Shown piece after piece: positions 8,376 through 18,419 of a stretch of DNA of 60,316 bases (the stretch's first letter is position 1; each line of letters starts with the position of its first letter). The translations under genes were made by a program, and so were the position numbers. The notes under the pieces were generated by a model. The model was not told the DNA's origin. It saw nothing but the letters and a program-made list of their open reading frames with translations, and made no database searches. This DNA comes from Burkholderia sp. H160 (GTDB lineage: Bacteria; Pseudomonadota; Gammaproteobacteria; Burkholderiales; Burkholderiaceae), in the NCBI GenBank assembly GCA_000173575.1, contig ABYL01000033.1, forward strand, positions 1 to 60,316, in the 5' to 3' direction.

Positions 8376-10370
8376 TCATTCCCTCGGCATTGGTTTGACG
8401 AGACCTTCCATTTGATAGAACTCGATCTTGCGATAGAGCGTGCTGCGCGAAACGCCGAGGGCGCGTGCGGCCTGCGCAAGGTTGCCGTGGGTATTGTGTA
8501 CGGCGCGTGCGATGGCTAAACGTTCTGCTGCCTCCAGACTTGCCCCTTCGTCCCGCACCGATGGGATGACCTCGGAAGTCGAGATTTCATCGAGCAACTC
8601 GGCAGGCAAATCGTCGAGCGACACAGCAGGTTCGCTGGACGTCAACAGCATATTCTCGATCACGTTGCGCATTTCCCGTACATTGCCGGGCCACGAATAG
8701 GCACGCAGCACTGCCATGATCTCCGCGCTCAGTTGTCGTTCGGGGACACCGTGGCGCGCAGCAAGCTTCCGGTTAAAGTGCTCGGCTAGCAGATCGATAT
8801 CGATGTCCCGCTCGCGCAGCGGCGGAATGCGTAGGCGCGTGACACTGATCCGGTAATAAAGATCGCGCCGGAAGCGACCGGATTCGACCTCTTCGCGCAG
8901 ATTGCGGTTGGTCATCGCCAGCAGACGCACATCGACGCGGCGCGGTTGCGTGTCGCCAAGCCGGTAGAGGACGCCTTCTTCCAGCACACGTAACAGAACG
9001 GGCTGAAGTTCGAGCGGCATCTCACCGATCTCATCGAGACAAAGCGTCCCACCGTGAGCCAGTTCGAATCGGCCGGCCCGCCCTTCCGTTGTCGCGCCAG
9101 TAAAAGCGCCACGCACGTGACCGAACAACTCGCTGGCAATCAGCTCTTTCGACGCAGCCCCACAGTTATAGGCGACGAACGGGCCGCCTCCGCCCTCTTC
9201 GCCATGAATCGCGCGCGCGAACAGTTCCTTTCCAACCCCTGTCTCACCCTCGATCAGCACCGGTACACGCCGGCTGGCGAGCTGACGCCCGCGATTGATG
9301 GCGGCCAGCATCGCCGCACTTTGCCCCAGGATTTGCGCGAAACGATTGCGCTGCGGATCAGCTTCCCCGCGGCGCTCGGCGAGCGGCACACTGACGGGTC
9401 GGCTTCGCGCCGGCACGACTAGCATCGCCCCGATCGTATTGCCGTCAACGACGACAGGATTGAACCATTCGGCGTTCAAGCCCGCGGGCAAATGCTGCGC
9501 CCAGTCCTCCACCGCCGACGTCTCGCTCATCCCCGGGAAACGCTCGCCGATGCTGACCGGTAAGGCGACTCTGCCAGTGGTGTGCACAAGCCGGCCACTG
9601 CGGTCGATAGCAACCATCCCGCTTGCATCCGACGACGACGACACCCGCTGCAGGCAGCAGGCGAGCAAACGCAAATGCTCGCGAGCGGCCTGCTCGGCGA
9701 GCACCATTTCAATCTGCCGCGCGGCGGTCACGGCCAACGTGAGGTTGTTGATCTGATAAGTAGAAGGTGGTCCCGAGATATCAAGCACACCGATCACGGC
9801 GCCGGTGCCTGGCTCGCAGATCGGCGCAGCCGCGCAACTCCATGACTTGATGCCTTCACAGAAATGCTCGGAAGCATGGATATACGTCGGTTCACGGGTT
9901 GCCAGCGCGGTGCCGATCCCATTCGTGCCCGCCCTGCCCTCGCGCCAATCGCCACCGATCGTCAAATGGATTTTTTCGCCCGCCGCTCGTGTGCGCAAAT
10001 CGCCGGCCGCGTTAAGGATGACGCCGTCCTGATTCGTGAGCAGCAGGATGGAATGTGAATCAGCGAACAGGTCGGCTGTCACGGTGAACAGACGATCCGC
10101 TGCGGCCAGAAGGTCGCGATGGCGCCAGAGCAGCGCCGCGACTTCGTCGCCGCGTACCGCAATCGGCGCCGAGACCGCAGTGGGACTCACGCCGGACTCG
10201 AGGCTGCGTTGCCATGAGTCCACGAGTGCCTGGGGTGCAGACGTCGACGACTCGCCGGCAAGAAAACGTTCCCACGCCCGCATCGTGCCCCGGTCGGAAT
10301 AACGGAGGTTAGCGCGCTGCGCGTTGGCCACGATGCCACGCATCGCGGCCTGGTCACCTAGACCCGACAT
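8376..10370 (-). CDS. mimR: Sigma54-dependent activator, AcoR/MimR type
   Basis: About 664 residues from the chosen ATG at 10370 (MSGLGDQ); a longer frame reaches 10508 but its N-terminal extension looks untranslated, and the start is not certain. An N-terminal GAF-type sensor region is followed by an AAA+ domain with a Walker A loop (GETGVGKE), the GAFTGA loop that contacts sigma54, and R-finger sequences. A Fis-type helix-turn-helix closes the protein (NLAQAARALGVSRSTLYRK). It is the AcoR/AcxR/MimR class that activates alcohol, acetoin and propane-oxidation operons. It lies downstream of the monooxygenase operon, whose two units both carry sigma54 promoters, so it is the obvious activator. 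Confidence 0.9.
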   Translation of the reverse strand: MSGLGDQAAMRGIVANAQRANLRYSDRGTMRAWERFLAGESSTSAPQALVDSWQRSLESGVSPTAVSAPIAVRGDEVAALLWRHRDLLAAADRLFTVTADLFADSHSILLLTNQDGVILNAAGDLRTRAAGEKIHLTIGGDWREGRAGTNGIGTALATREPTYIHASEHFCEGIKSWSCAAAPICEPGTGAVIGVLDISGPPSTYQINNLTLAVTAARQIEMVLAEQAAREHLRLLACCLQRVSSSSDASGMVAIDRSGRLVHTTGRVALPVSIGERFPGMSETSAVEDWAQHLPAGLNAEWFNPVVVDGNTIGAMLVVPARSRPVSVPLAERRGEADPQRNRFAQILGQSAAMLAAINRGRQLASRRVPVLIEGETGVGKELFARAIHGEEGGGGPFVAYNCGAASKELIASELFGHVRGAFTGATTEGRAGRFELAHGGTLCLDEIGEMPLELQPVLLRVLEEGVLYRLGDTQPRRVDVRLLAMTNRNLREEVESGRFRRDLYYRISVTRLRIPPLRERDIDIDLLAEHFNRKLAARHGVPERQLSAEIMAVLRAYSWPGNVREMRNVIENMLLTSSEPAVSLDDLPAELLDEISTSEVIPSVRDEGASLEAAERLAIARAVHNTHGNLAQAARALGVSRSTLYRKIEFYQMEGLVKPMPRE

Positions 10371-10647
10371 GCTGCCAAGCTGATGTCTCCTCGCCAAAAC
10401 TTTCCTCCAGGGCGATGGTTCAACGCGGAGCCAGGCTCTGCGGCTGGCTTCGTTTTGACTAGCTAGAGTGTTATGGCCGGGCGTATTTTGTCGACTTCTA
10501 TTTTTCAAACCCAGCAGCGAACGCGCTCCTAGTATATGCCTGGGTGTTCAGCAAGTCTTGGGGGAAACACGGTTTGCGCGTCCAATCGCACTCTTTTGCT
10601 GGCGTTTTTCGTTGATCTGTTTGTGAGTCCGATTTTCAGCCAGATTG

Positions 10648-11973
10648 TCAGCCCCCCAAACCGCGAATTCCAACACCGAACGTTTGCAGCACCAGCACGA
10701 CGTTGAACGCTAAAACCGCCAGCGCAGCGACCGTGGCGATGACCGTCATCGAGGCGCGATTCGTGTAGCCACCCATCACCGCATCGCAACGCGCGAACCA
10801 CAGCAAGGCTGCCATCGGAAACGGCAACGCGAGACTCAATACCACCTGACTCAGGATAAGCGCGCGCGTCGCGTCGACACCAAGCGCTACTACTGCGAAT
10901 GCGGGGATCATCGTGATGGCCCTGCGTAACCACAGCGGAATTCGAAAGCCGACGAACCCCTGCATGATCATCTGGCCCGCCATGGTGCCCACGACCGAAC
11001 TGGATATGCCCGAAGCGATTAGAGACATCAGAAAGATGCCCGCCGCGCCTACACCGAGCAGTGGCGCAAGCGTGTGATACGCCTCCTCGATTTCCGCGAC
11101 TTCGGGATGGCCTTGATGGAACGCACTCGCAGCCATGATCACCATTGCCATATTGATGACGCCCGCGATGCTCAGCGCGATAAGCACCTCGATGTTCGAA
11201 AACGTCAGCAGCTTCCTACGCTCCTTTTCGGTCCGTGCGAGCACGCGATCCTGCGTCAGTCCCGAATGCAGGAACAGCGTATGCGGCATGACCGTCGCGC
11301 CGACGATACCGACCGCAATGGTCAACGCATCCTTGTCCGGCAAGCGCGGCGAAAACGTATGGAGCAGAACCGCCGGCCAGTTCACTGGCGCGATGAACAG
11401 CTCCGCGAGGTAAGAGAGGCCAATGACGCCCACCAGTGCGCCGATAGCCAGTTCAAGCGGCCGAAATCCCGCGCTTTCGAACAGCAGGAGGCCATACGTT
11501 ACCAACGCCGTAATTGCCATACCCGCGAACAAGGGGAGGTGAAACAGCAACGCGAGTCCAATCGCTCCACCGAGAAATTCGGCCAGATCGGTGGCCATCG
11601 CCGCGATCTCGCTCACTCCCCACATCAACAGCGCAAGCGGCTTCGGAAACCGTTCGCGGCACAATTGCGCGAGGTTTTTGCCGGTGACGATACCGAGTTT
11701 CGCCGACATCACCTGAAACAACATGGCCACAAGATTCGCCAGCAACACCACCCACAGCAACGCGTAACCGTATCTGGCGCCCGCCTGAATATTCGTCGCG
11801 AAGTTGCCGGGGTCCATATAGGCCACGGAAACGACGACCGCGGGACCGGCAAACGGCAACAGGTTCAACCCGCCGCGGCGGCGCCCCGCCAGTACCTCCT
11901 GCGCAGCGAGCGCCGTACGGGCGGTGCTCGCCCCTGAATTCGCCAGGCTCGTTGGCCGGACGCGATCATCCAT
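10648..11973 (-). CDS. Nramp-family divalent metal transporter (MntH-like)
   Basis: A 441-residue inner-membrane protein with about eleven hydrophobic helices. It has the two Nramp signatures: DPGNF in TM1 (metal-coordinating Asp/Asn) and MPHTLFLHSG in TM6 (metal-coordinating Met). It imports Mn2+ or Fe2+ with protons. The ATG at 11973 has GGAGAA eight bases upstream; a longer frame to 12027 has no ribosome site. It starts 77 bp after the GroEL stop in the same direction, so it may belong to the monooxygenase operon and supply metal for the di-iron enzyme. That link is inference. Confidence 0.93.
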   Translation of the reverse strand: MDDRVRPTSLANSGASTARTALAAQEVLAGRRRGGLNLLPFAGPAVVVSVAYMDPGNFATNIQAGARYGYALLWVVLLANLVAMLFQVMSAKLGIVTGKNLAQLCRERFPKPLALLMWGVSEIAAMATDLAEFLGGAIGLALLFHLPLFAGMAITALVTYGLLLFESAGFRPLELAIGALVGVIGLSYLAELFIAPVNWPAVLLHTFSPRLPDKDALTIAVGIVGATVMPHTLFLHSGLTQDRVLARTEKERRKLLTFSNIEVLIALSIAGVINMAMVIMAASAFHQGHPEVAEIEEAYHTLAPLLGVGAAGIFLMSLIASGISSSVVGTMAGQMIMQGFVGFRIPLWLRRAITMIPAFAVVALGVDATRALILSQVVLSLALPFPMAALLWFARCDAVMGGYTNRASMTVIATVAALAVLAFNVVLVLQTFGVGIRGLGG

Positions 11974-12050
11974 GCGGGTTCTCCGCTTTGTCCTGCAATT
12001 GGCGGGAGTGGCCGCCCCGGCACGCACGCATGGAGATCGGTCTCACGCGT

Positions 12051-13688
12051 CTATGGCCGGCCAAGCCGTTCGGCGCCCGCGCCCAGTGCCGGTCCAGCGG
12101 TCGGATCGACCGTCTCCGGTTTTTTGGCGATCAGCGTCTGAGTGGTGAGAATCAACCCTGCCACCGAGGCCGCATTGCGCACCGCGCTGTAACTGACCTT
12201 GACCGGATCGATGATGCCCGCTTCGGCCAGGTTCACGAATACTCCGCGACGTGCATCGAGACCCATACCGGGTTTCGCCCGCACCGCTTCGCTTACCATG
12301 GCCGCGCCGTCAAGGCCGCAGTTCGCCGCGATCTGAAAGAGCGGTTTTGCCAACGCAGCCTGCAAGAGCCGCGCGCCTTGCTGCACGCTGCCATGACTAC
12401 GCGCAATGACACCCTCGAGTTCCGATGCGACCCGCAACAAGGCCATGCCACCGCCCGGCACGACGCCTTCCGCAATCGCGGCGCGGGCCGCGTGAATCGC
12501 ATCGTCGATCAGATGCAGCCGACGCTTCTGTTCGACCGGGGTCGCCCCACCCGCGAGAATCAGCGCGGTGCCGCCCGACAGTTTTGCAAGGCGCACCTGA
12601 AACTTGTCGCGCTCGACGTTTTCCGGCGCCATTTCGTACTGGCGCGCCGCCTGCTGACGGCGTGCCGCTACCGCCGCCGGATCGCCACCGCCGGCCGTGA
12701 TGATGGTCTGGTTCGAGGAGATGCGCACCTGGCGCGCGCTTCCGAGGTCGCTCGATGCCGTGGTTTCCAGCTTCCCGCCGAGGTCGCGGGCAACGACCTT
12801 GCCACCGGTAACAATCGCGATGTCCTCGAGCATTGCCTTGCGCCAGTGACCGTACTCTGGTGGATGAATCGCCGCCACGGGCATGCCGCCATTGTCGCGC
12901 CATGCGAGCAGCGTCATCACGCAAGCGGGTGCGACCTCTTCAGCAATAATCAGTAGCGGGCGTTTGCTCTGAGTCGCAAGCGCCTGAAGTACCGCGACTT
13001 CTTCCTGTGATTGCAGTCGCTGGTCAGTCATGAGAATGAGCGGGTTGTCGAGCACCACTTGCATTCTCTCGATGTCCGTCACCATGTGGTGAGACAGGTA
13101 GCCTCGATCGAAAGCCATCCCGTCCACGACTTCAAGACGGGTTTCGACGGTGGTGCCGTACTCCACATCGACGATCCCGTCGGCGCCCACCCGCTCCAAT
13201 GCCTCGGCCACCAGCTTCCCGGTGAACTCGTCGTTGGCTGCCACCACCGCCACGGCACGCACTTCGTCACTGCTGCGCAGGGGCGTCGCAGCGCGCTTGA
13301 GCGCGTCGATGGCCTCGTTGGCGGCAAGTTCGAGGCCTTGCACCAGTTCAACAGCGTTTGCGCCCTGCGCGAGGCAGGCGAGGCCGTCCTGCACCAGTGC
13401 GTCTGCAAGAACAGTCGCGGTGGTCGTGCCATCGCCGGCGACTTCGTTGGTCTGTCTGGCCACTTCGCGCACGACCTGCGCGCCGATATTCTCGAATGGA
13501 TCTTCGAGTTCGATCTCACTGGCAATGCTGACACCGTCGCGCGAAATGATCGGCGAGCCGATCGGCCGGTCGATGATCGCGTTCATTCCGCGCGGGCCGA
13601 GCGTGCCTCGGACTGCCCTGGCAAGTTTCGCGATGCCTCGACCGAGCGCCATGCGCGCGTCGTCGTCATGCAGCATGATATTCGGCAT
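12051..13688 (-). CDS. groL: GroEL-like chaperonin of the monooxygenase cluster
   Basis: 545 residues, the full length of a group I chaperonin. The start ATG at 13688 has AGGAGAGA upstream; a longer frame into the DUF59 gene is rejected. Nucleotide-binding signatures TLGPRGMN, RDGVSIA and GDGTTTAT are present, as is the catalytic Asp region near the C-terminal equatorial domain (VVPGGGMALLR). The C-terminus lacks the GGM repeat of housekeeping GroEL, and no groES lies beside it. In mycobacterial mim operons a GroEL-like protein (MimG) is needed to fold the hydroxylase; position here supports the same role. Confidence 0.93.
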   Translation of the reverse strand: MPNIMLHDDDARMALGRGIAKLARAVRGTLGPRGMNAIIDRPIGSPIISRDGVSIASEIELEDPFENIGAQVVREVARQTNEVAGDGTTTATVLADALVQDGLACLAQGANAVELVQGLELAANEAIDALKRAATPLRSSDEVRAVAVVAANDEFTGKLVAEALERVGADGIVDVEYGTTVETRLEVVDGMAFDRGYLSHHMVTDIERMQVVLDNPLILMTDQRLQSQEEVAVLQALATQSKRPLLIIAEEVAPACVMTLLAWRDNGGMPVAAIHPPEYGHWRKAMLEDIAIVTGGKVVARDLGGKLETTASSDLGSARQVRISSNQTIITAGGGDPAAVAARRQQAARQYEMAPENVERDKFQVRLAKLSGGTALILAGGATPVEQKRRLHLIDDAIHAARAAIAEGVVPGGGMALLRVASELEGVIARSHGSVQQGARLLQAALAKPLFQIAANCGLDGAAMVSEAVRAKPGMGLDARRGVFVNLAEAGIIDPVKVSYSAVRNAASVAGLILTTQTLIAKKPETVDPTAGPALGAGAERLGRP

Positions 13689-13732
13689 GATCCTGTCTCT
13701 CCTGATCCGGTTAGCTCCGATTGCTCTTTTAT

Positions 13733-14614
13733 CTACTCTGCTGCGCCGGACGCCTCTCGTGCTGGCGCGAATGTAGCTCCAGGCTTCGCGCCGCCAGTGC
13801 GGACGAAGTGCACCGGTTTGATCTCGACCGTTTGCGCCGAGACGCAGTTTTCTCCATAGCGCGCAGCCAGAAGACCGCGGCATAGCGCGCCGTTGAATTC
13901 GGCATTGACGCTGACCCTTCTCAATGCGCGCAGGTAGGCACTCAGTTCGTCTGGATTGAGCGGGCCACCTTCCGCGTCGATAAAAGCCGGTTCATCCCCC
14001 TGCTCTGCTTCGTCAGGACAGCGCGCCACGACAAAACGCCGCTCGCGATAGCGCGCTACGAGGCGCCGGGTTTTCTCATCGTCCGCGCCAGCGTCCGCCA
14101 ACGCCGACAACTGCGCCATGCTCAAACGCACCAATATCGCGGGGTCGCTGCCTTGCGCGAGCAGCCAGCTCAAAAGCGCCTCCTGTCGCCGCTGAAACGC
14201 CTTGACGAGGAAAATGCGCCGTACGTCCTCCACTTCGCCGTTGGCCTCGCTGCCGAAGGTCTGCTGGAACGAGCGCCCAGCGGCTACACCCCGATTGATC
14301 TCGGTGGCGTACATATGCTCGTCGAGCGTGATCGTGATGTTCGTCACCCACGGCAAACCCACTATCGCGCGTCTCATGTCGTCGGCCATCAGGTAGGCGA
14401 AGTTGGCCGCACACCAGTAAGTCGGCAGGCGGAAGCCGATCGATACGCAGCCGTCATCGACCTCCACCGCGGTGACGAAACCGAGCTCCGTCACCGGCTC
14501 ATCGAGTTCCGGGTCGCAAACCGCTTCGAGTCGCGACCAAACCTCGGCAACCTGGCTCGCAGCGCCCTTCGACACGATCAGCGCCGGTGCTTGCGCAGCA
14601 AGCGGCGTGCTCAT
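13733..14614 (-). CDS. DUF59 (MIP18-type) metal/Fe-S assembly protein
   Basis: 293 residues. The N-terminal 110 residues form a DUF59/MIP18 domain with the conserved CDPELDEPVTELGFV motif and a further Cys in YWCAANF. The remaining 180 residues are helical and unassigned. DUF59 proteins act in iron-sulfur or metal-centre assembly. Its ATG overlaps the stop of the amidohydrolase upstream (ATGA), so it is firmly in the operon. It follows the monooxygenase genes and precedes the chaperonin, which suggests a role in metallation or assembly of the hydroxylase or the reductase cluster. The specific client is inference. Confidence 0.9.
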   Translation of the reverse strand: MSTPLAAQAPALIVSKGAASQVAEVWSRLEAVCDPELDEPVTELGFVTAVEVDDGCVSIGFRLPTYWCAANFAYLMADDMRRAIVGLPWVTNITITLDEHMYATEINRGVAAGRSFQQTFGSEANGEVEDVRRIFLVKAFQRRQEALLSWLLAQGSDPAILVRLSMAQLSALADAGADDEKTRRLVARYRERRFVVARCPDEAEQGDEPAFIDAEGGPLNPDELSAYLRALRRVSVNAEFNGALCRGLLAARYGENCVSAQTVEIKPVHFVRTGGAKPGATFAPAREASGAAE

Positions 14615-15636
14615 GCGCCAACCGCTGCCGGTTGCCCCACGTCCTCCAGCAGCGCCTTTTGCGCCTCGACGTCGATGCCATACAAGCGCGCCGCGTTGAG
14701 CCCAAGGATCTTCTTCTTGGCCGTCAGCGACAACTGGACGCCGGTTTCTTTACTGACCGACTCGGGCAATTCGAAGGCCATGAACTTTTCGATCAGCCAT
14801 TTCGGCGACCAGATGCCATAGTCACTGCCATATAGAATCTTGTCCTCGCCGAGCCAGAACAGAAGTTCCGAGATCACATGCGCGAAGTACTCAGGCCGCG
14901 AATGGATGAACGGCAGCACCACGGCAAGACCGCCGTAGACGTTCGTCTCCTGGGTCGCGATCCAGCAGAAATCATCGAGCCGCGGCAAACCGCAGTGCTC
15001 GACGATGAAATTCAGGTTCTGAAAGCTGGTGGCGGCATCGTCGACATCGGCGACGTCGAACGCATCGCGATTCAGCGGCAGAATCGTCGGCCCCTTGTGG
15101 ACGTGGATGTTCCTGATTCCCAGCTTCTCGCAGCGTTCGAAATAACGTTGCACGCTGGGGTCCGACAGCTTGTAACCCTTGCTGTCGCCGCGCCATTCCG
15201 CCGTGTACAGCTTGACGCCCTGAATCTTGTAGAGTGACGCAAGTTCCTCGAGACGATCGAGTCCCGCCTCGCCATCGCGTGGATCGAATGCGCCGTTGAC
15301 GATAAAGCGGTTCGGATATTTTTTCTTCAACACATAGTTGGCCTCGGTCGTGTTGAAGCCGTTCTTGTAGAAGTCCGTCAAATACGTTGGCTGACAGATC
15401 GCCATGTCGTCATAACCGGTGACGAACAGGTCGTTGCACATCGTTTCCTCGCCGTACCTGTCGAACTTCTCTTTGGGCCACAAATACTCTTTGGGGCTCA
15501 GGTTCGAGTGATATGCGTAAAAGCAGTCGATGAATTGCTGGCCGTGCACGTTTTTGATGTTGGCCTTGCTGCCGTCCCATAGATGAACGTGCCCGTCGAT
15601 GATGAAGATTTCTTCGCCGTCCGCGGTTCGATACAT
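14611..15636 (-). CDS. Amidohydrolase-family protein of propane monooxygenase operon
   Basis: 341 residues of the amidohydrolase_2 TIM-barrel superfamily. It starts with the metal-binding HxH motif in IIDGHVHLWDG and has later ligands in NIHVHKGP, FIVEHCG and the terminal Asp in YGSDYG. The family hydrolyses or decarboxylates small acids. An orthologous gene follows the coupling protein in known mim/prm clusters, but its substrate there is not established. It is 81 bp from the coupling protein gene and overlaps the DUF59 gene, so it is co-transcribed. Confidence 0.9.
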   Translation of the reverse strand: MYRTADGEEIFIIDGHVHLWDGSKANIKNVHGQQFIDCFYAYHSNLSPKEYLWPKEKFDRYGEETMCNDLFVTGYDDMAICQPTYLTDFYKNGFNTTEANYVLKKKYPNRFIVNGAFDPRDGEAGLDRLEELASLYKIQGVKLYTAEWRGDSKGYKLSDPSVQRYFERCEKLGIRNIHVHKGPTILPLNRDAFDVADVDDAATSFQNLNFIVEHCGLPRLDDFCWIATQETNVYGGLAVVLPFIHSRPEYFAHVISELLFWLGEDKILYGSDYGIWSPKWLIEKFMAFELPESVSKETGVQLSLTAKKKILGLNAARLYGIDVEAQKALLEDVGQPAAVGA

Positions 15637-15717
15637 GGCATTCGTCTCCTTGGTTGCACGAGCGGCCCGTCGCCGTTGCGGGAAACCGGCCGCGTGTTTA
15701 GCTGGCGGTGTGTTCGC

Positions 15718-16071
15718 TCACTCGTAAGCCATCGCGTCGTCCATATTGCCGAACAAAACGACTGTCTCGTCATCGATCATCACCATTCGACCGTAATGGG
15801 TCGAAGTGGAGATCTCGAACAGATGCGGTGTCATCTCACGGCCTAGCACTTCGCTGATTTCGCTCATCCTGAACTCGATCTTGCCCTGCCCGTCGATGCG
15901 GATCATCGCGGGCAGATAGGTCACCGTAATGCCGGACTTGGTGGACATCAGCTCGGCAATCGCCCGGGCCTCGACACTGTCGTTCATCGTCACGCCACAT
16001 TGATGCGAGATGGTCTGTTCGAAGCGGACATCTTTCATCGACTTGAAAATATTGGCTGTATGCACTGACAT
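15718..16071 (-). CDS. mimD: Monooxygenase coupling (MmoB/DmpM) protein
   Basis: 117 residues with the MmoB/DmpM fold. It is a small cofactor-free effector that binds the hydroxylase and couples electron transfer to substrate oxidation. The pattern typical of the family is visible: conserved DSVEARAIAELM, the strand VTYLPAMIRIDGQGKIEF, and a C-terminal strand pair. It follows the small hydroxylase subunit in the canonical order large subunit, reductase, small subunit, coupling protein. The start ATG at 16071 has GAGGAGTACGCA upstream. Confidence 0.95.
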   Translation of the reverse strand: MSVHTANIFKSMKDVRFEQTISHQCGVTMNDSVEARAIAELMSTKSGITVTYLPAMIRIDGQGKIEFRMSEISEVLGREMTPHLFEISTSTHYGRMVMIDDETVVLFGNMDDAMAYE

Positions 16072-16127
16072 TGCGTACTCCTCTGCGCGGTTGGTTCGAA
16101 TGGTTCGAGCAATGGTTCGAGCAGCGC

Positions 16128-17210
16128 TCAGGCACGGACCGACGAAGGAAAGTGAACGCCGATTTCTCTGGCGATCATCTCCGCCCGCTCTATCGCGCTA
16201 TTCAGACAGTCGTTGAACTGGGCCGTCTTCACATGCGGAATCGACCAGACCGGCTGCAACTGCTGCGCCGCGGCCAAGGCCAGCACACCGTGCTTTTCAA
16301 GCCATTCGGCGAACAGCTTCCGATTGGCGTCACCGTGCTGCGGATCGTTAGCGAGCATATGGAATAGTTCGACGGCATTGGCCAGATTGCGCTCGTAGTC
16401 GCCTTCCGCCGCGGACACCACAGTCGGCGTCAGAAAATCGTTTTGCGCGGCAGCCACCTGCATGATGAATCCGCTGCGAAACAGATCCGCGACGAGGGGC
16501 TCGAATACGATGTTCACCGCGAAGTACTTCTCGAGAAAATCGGTGGCCCCGCCGATGGTTTCCACCGCCAGACGCGTGTCCTGCCAGATTGGGTCGGTCA
16601 GCCAGTGCTGCTTGCCGGCGTCGAGGTCGAGATTGGGCAGGTCCAATGCGATCTCGCCGAGGTAAAGCGTGAGGTCCTGAGCAAAGCGCAGCTTGTACGA
16701 CGCGTTCGTCAGGATGGCGCTATTGATCATCTGGGTATAGCCGTAACGCTGCGCATGCATCGTCGCCGTGCCCAAACCGAACTCCGCATGCTTGTAGGCG
16801 CCCAGATGCGCTTCCAGCACCTTGATCCACGTCTTGTCGAAGCGCTTCACTGCCCCCGAGCGCCGCGCGTTCTGGATCGCGCCCGTGATCATGCCGACGA
16901 TGGTCGACTGACGCTGGTAATGCGTGCGCTCCCACTCTTCGTCGACAGCGCGGAACTTATGCCAGTCCGAGCATTGGGCCGCCGTCCACGTTTGCGAATA
17001 CGTCGGCGTGCCGTCAGCGAATGAAAGGATCCAGTCTTGCAGCAGATACCGGTTCGGATCGGGCTGGACATCCACCGTCATGTCTTCGTAGTGGCTCGCC
17101 TTGCGTCCCTTCGGCTCGAAGTAGTTGTACTTGCGGCTGTCCCAGCCGACAAACTGGGCCGCGCCGGCCGCGCCCGACTTCACTGGCGACTGCTCTGCCA
17201 ACGTACTCAT
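16128..17210 (-). CDS. mimC: Propane-type monooxygenase, hydroxylase small (beta) subunit
   Basis: 360 residues of the ferritin-like beta-subunit family of bacterial multicomponent monooxygenases. It resembles the alpha subunit fold but lacks iron ligands and stabilises the dimer. The start at 17210 has a strong AGGAGG nine bases upstream; a longer frame to 17243 is rejected. It contains the conserved RKYNYFEPKGRKASHYED and FADGTPTYS regions near the N-terminus. Third gene of the operon, between the reductase and the coupling protein. Confidence 0.95.
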   Translation of the reverse strand: MSTLAEQSPVKSGAAGAAQFVGWDSRKYNYFEPKGRKASHYEDMTVDVQPDPNRYLLQDWILSFADGTPTYSQTWTAAQCSDWHKFRAVDEEWERTHYQRQSTIVGMITGAIQNARRSGAVKRFDKTWIKVLEAHLGAYKHAEFGLGTATMHAQRYGYTQMINSAILTNASYKLRFAQDLTLYLGEIALDLPNLDLDAGKQHWLTDPIWQDTRLAVETIGGATDFLEKYFAVNIVFEPLVADLFRSGFIMQVAAAQNDFLTPTVVSAAEGDYERNLANAVELFHMLANDPQHGDANRKLFAEWLEKHGVLALAAAQQLQPVWSIPHVKTAQFNDCLNSAIERAEMIAREIGVHFPSSVRA

Positions 17211-17280
17211 GTTAGTCCTCCTTCGTGTTTCAGTTGTAGACAATACGAACGGGCGCTACGTCAGATTCGATCAGATCCGC

Positions 17281-18333
17281 TCAGCGAACCGCCTGCGTAA
17301 ACTTGTCGAAATAAAGCCGCTCGGGTGCGACGCCAGCCATCTGAAGAACCGGCATGACCGCCTCGATCATCGGCGTGGGACCGCATGCGTAAGCGTCGAT
17401 CTCACCGGCGAGCGCCTCCTTGCGCAAGGTGCGGCTGACCACTTCGTGGATAAAGCCGGTCTCGCCGGTCCAGCCATCGTCCGGTTCGGCATTCGAGAGC
17501 GCCGGAATAAAACGGAAATCCGGCAGCTTCTCTTCCAGCTCCGCGAACTCGTCGAGATAAAACAGATCGCGTCGACTGCGCGCGCCGTAGAAAAAGCGGA
17601 TCGGGCGCTCTTCGCCACTTTGCACGTGATCATTGAGGATCGACCACAGTGGCGACATGCCTGAACCACCACCCACGAGCACCATCGGCCCGGGCTGATC
17701 CTCGCGCCGGAAGCAGGTGCCGTACGGCCCCTTCGCGATCAGCCTGTCGCCTGGACTCAGGCCACCGTCCAGTTGCGACGAGAACGCCCCGTTCGGATAC
17801 TTCCTGATGATGAATTGCAGCGTCGCATCACCGCTGGGCGTATTGGCCATCGAGAACGATCGTGTGATGCCCGTGCCGGGAATCGTCAGGTCGACATACT
17901 GCCCGGCCCAAAAGCGCAGCGGCCTCGACAACTTCACTTCCAGAAGCCTGATGTCATGCGTGAGCGCCGTGATCTTCGTCAGCGTGGCGTCGTATTCGCT
18001 GACTGCGATCGAGCGGCGCATCAGATCTTCGTCGTAATTCAGCAGCTCGACGGTCAGATCGCTATAGGCGAGCGTTCGGCATAGCAGGATATGGCCGGAT
18101 TCGCGTTCGTAGTCGGGCAGTGCGAACGTCGAATATTTCTTGAGTTCGACATCGCCTTCGATCAGCAGAGACTTGCAACTGCTGCACTGTCCCTCCTTGC
18201 ATCCATGCATGACAGCGATTCCCTGGCGAAACGCGGCATCGAGCACGGTCTCGCCTTCCGCTACCGACATCTGCACACCGACCGGCTCGAAGTAAACGGT
18301 ATGGAATATCTCATCGTTGCCTTTGTCCGACAT
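17281..18333 (-). CDS. mimB: Monooxygenase NADH reductase (2Fe-2S, FAD)
   Basis: 350 residues. The N-terminal plant-type ferredoxin domain has Cys45, Cys50, Cys53 and Cys85 (GCKEGQCSSC then LLC). An FAD-binding barrel follows (RSFSMANTP), then an NAD-binding domain with VGGGSGMSPL and the terminal YACGPTPMI. It takes electrons from NADH and passes them through FAD and the 2Fe-2S cluster to the di-iron hydroxylase. It lies between the two hydroxylase genes, as in mim/prm operons. Confidence 0.96.
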   Translation of the reverse strand: MSDKGNDEIFHTVYFEPVGVQMSVAEGETVLDAAFRQGIAVMHGCKEGQCSSCKSLLIEGDVELKKYSTFALPDYERESGHILLCRTLAYSDLTVELLNYDEDLMRRSIAVSEYDATLTKITALTHDIRLLEVKLSRPLRFWAGQYVDLTIPGTGITRSFSMANTPSGDATLQFIIRKYPNGAFSSQLDGGLSPGDRLIAKGPYGTCFRREDQPGPMVLVGGGSGMSPLWSILNDHVQSGEERPIRFFYGARSRRDLFYLDEFAELEEKLPDFRFIPALSNAEPDDGWTGETGFIHEVVSRTLRKEALAGEIDAYACGPTPMIEAVMPVLQMAGVAPERLYFDKFTQAVR

Positions 18334-18419
18334 CTCGTTCCTCGTCTCTTGCGTGTCTCGATCCTTGGCTCACGCCCCGTCCGGCGGCAAACCACGCGCC
18401 GCCGGACTGCAGGCCTTTC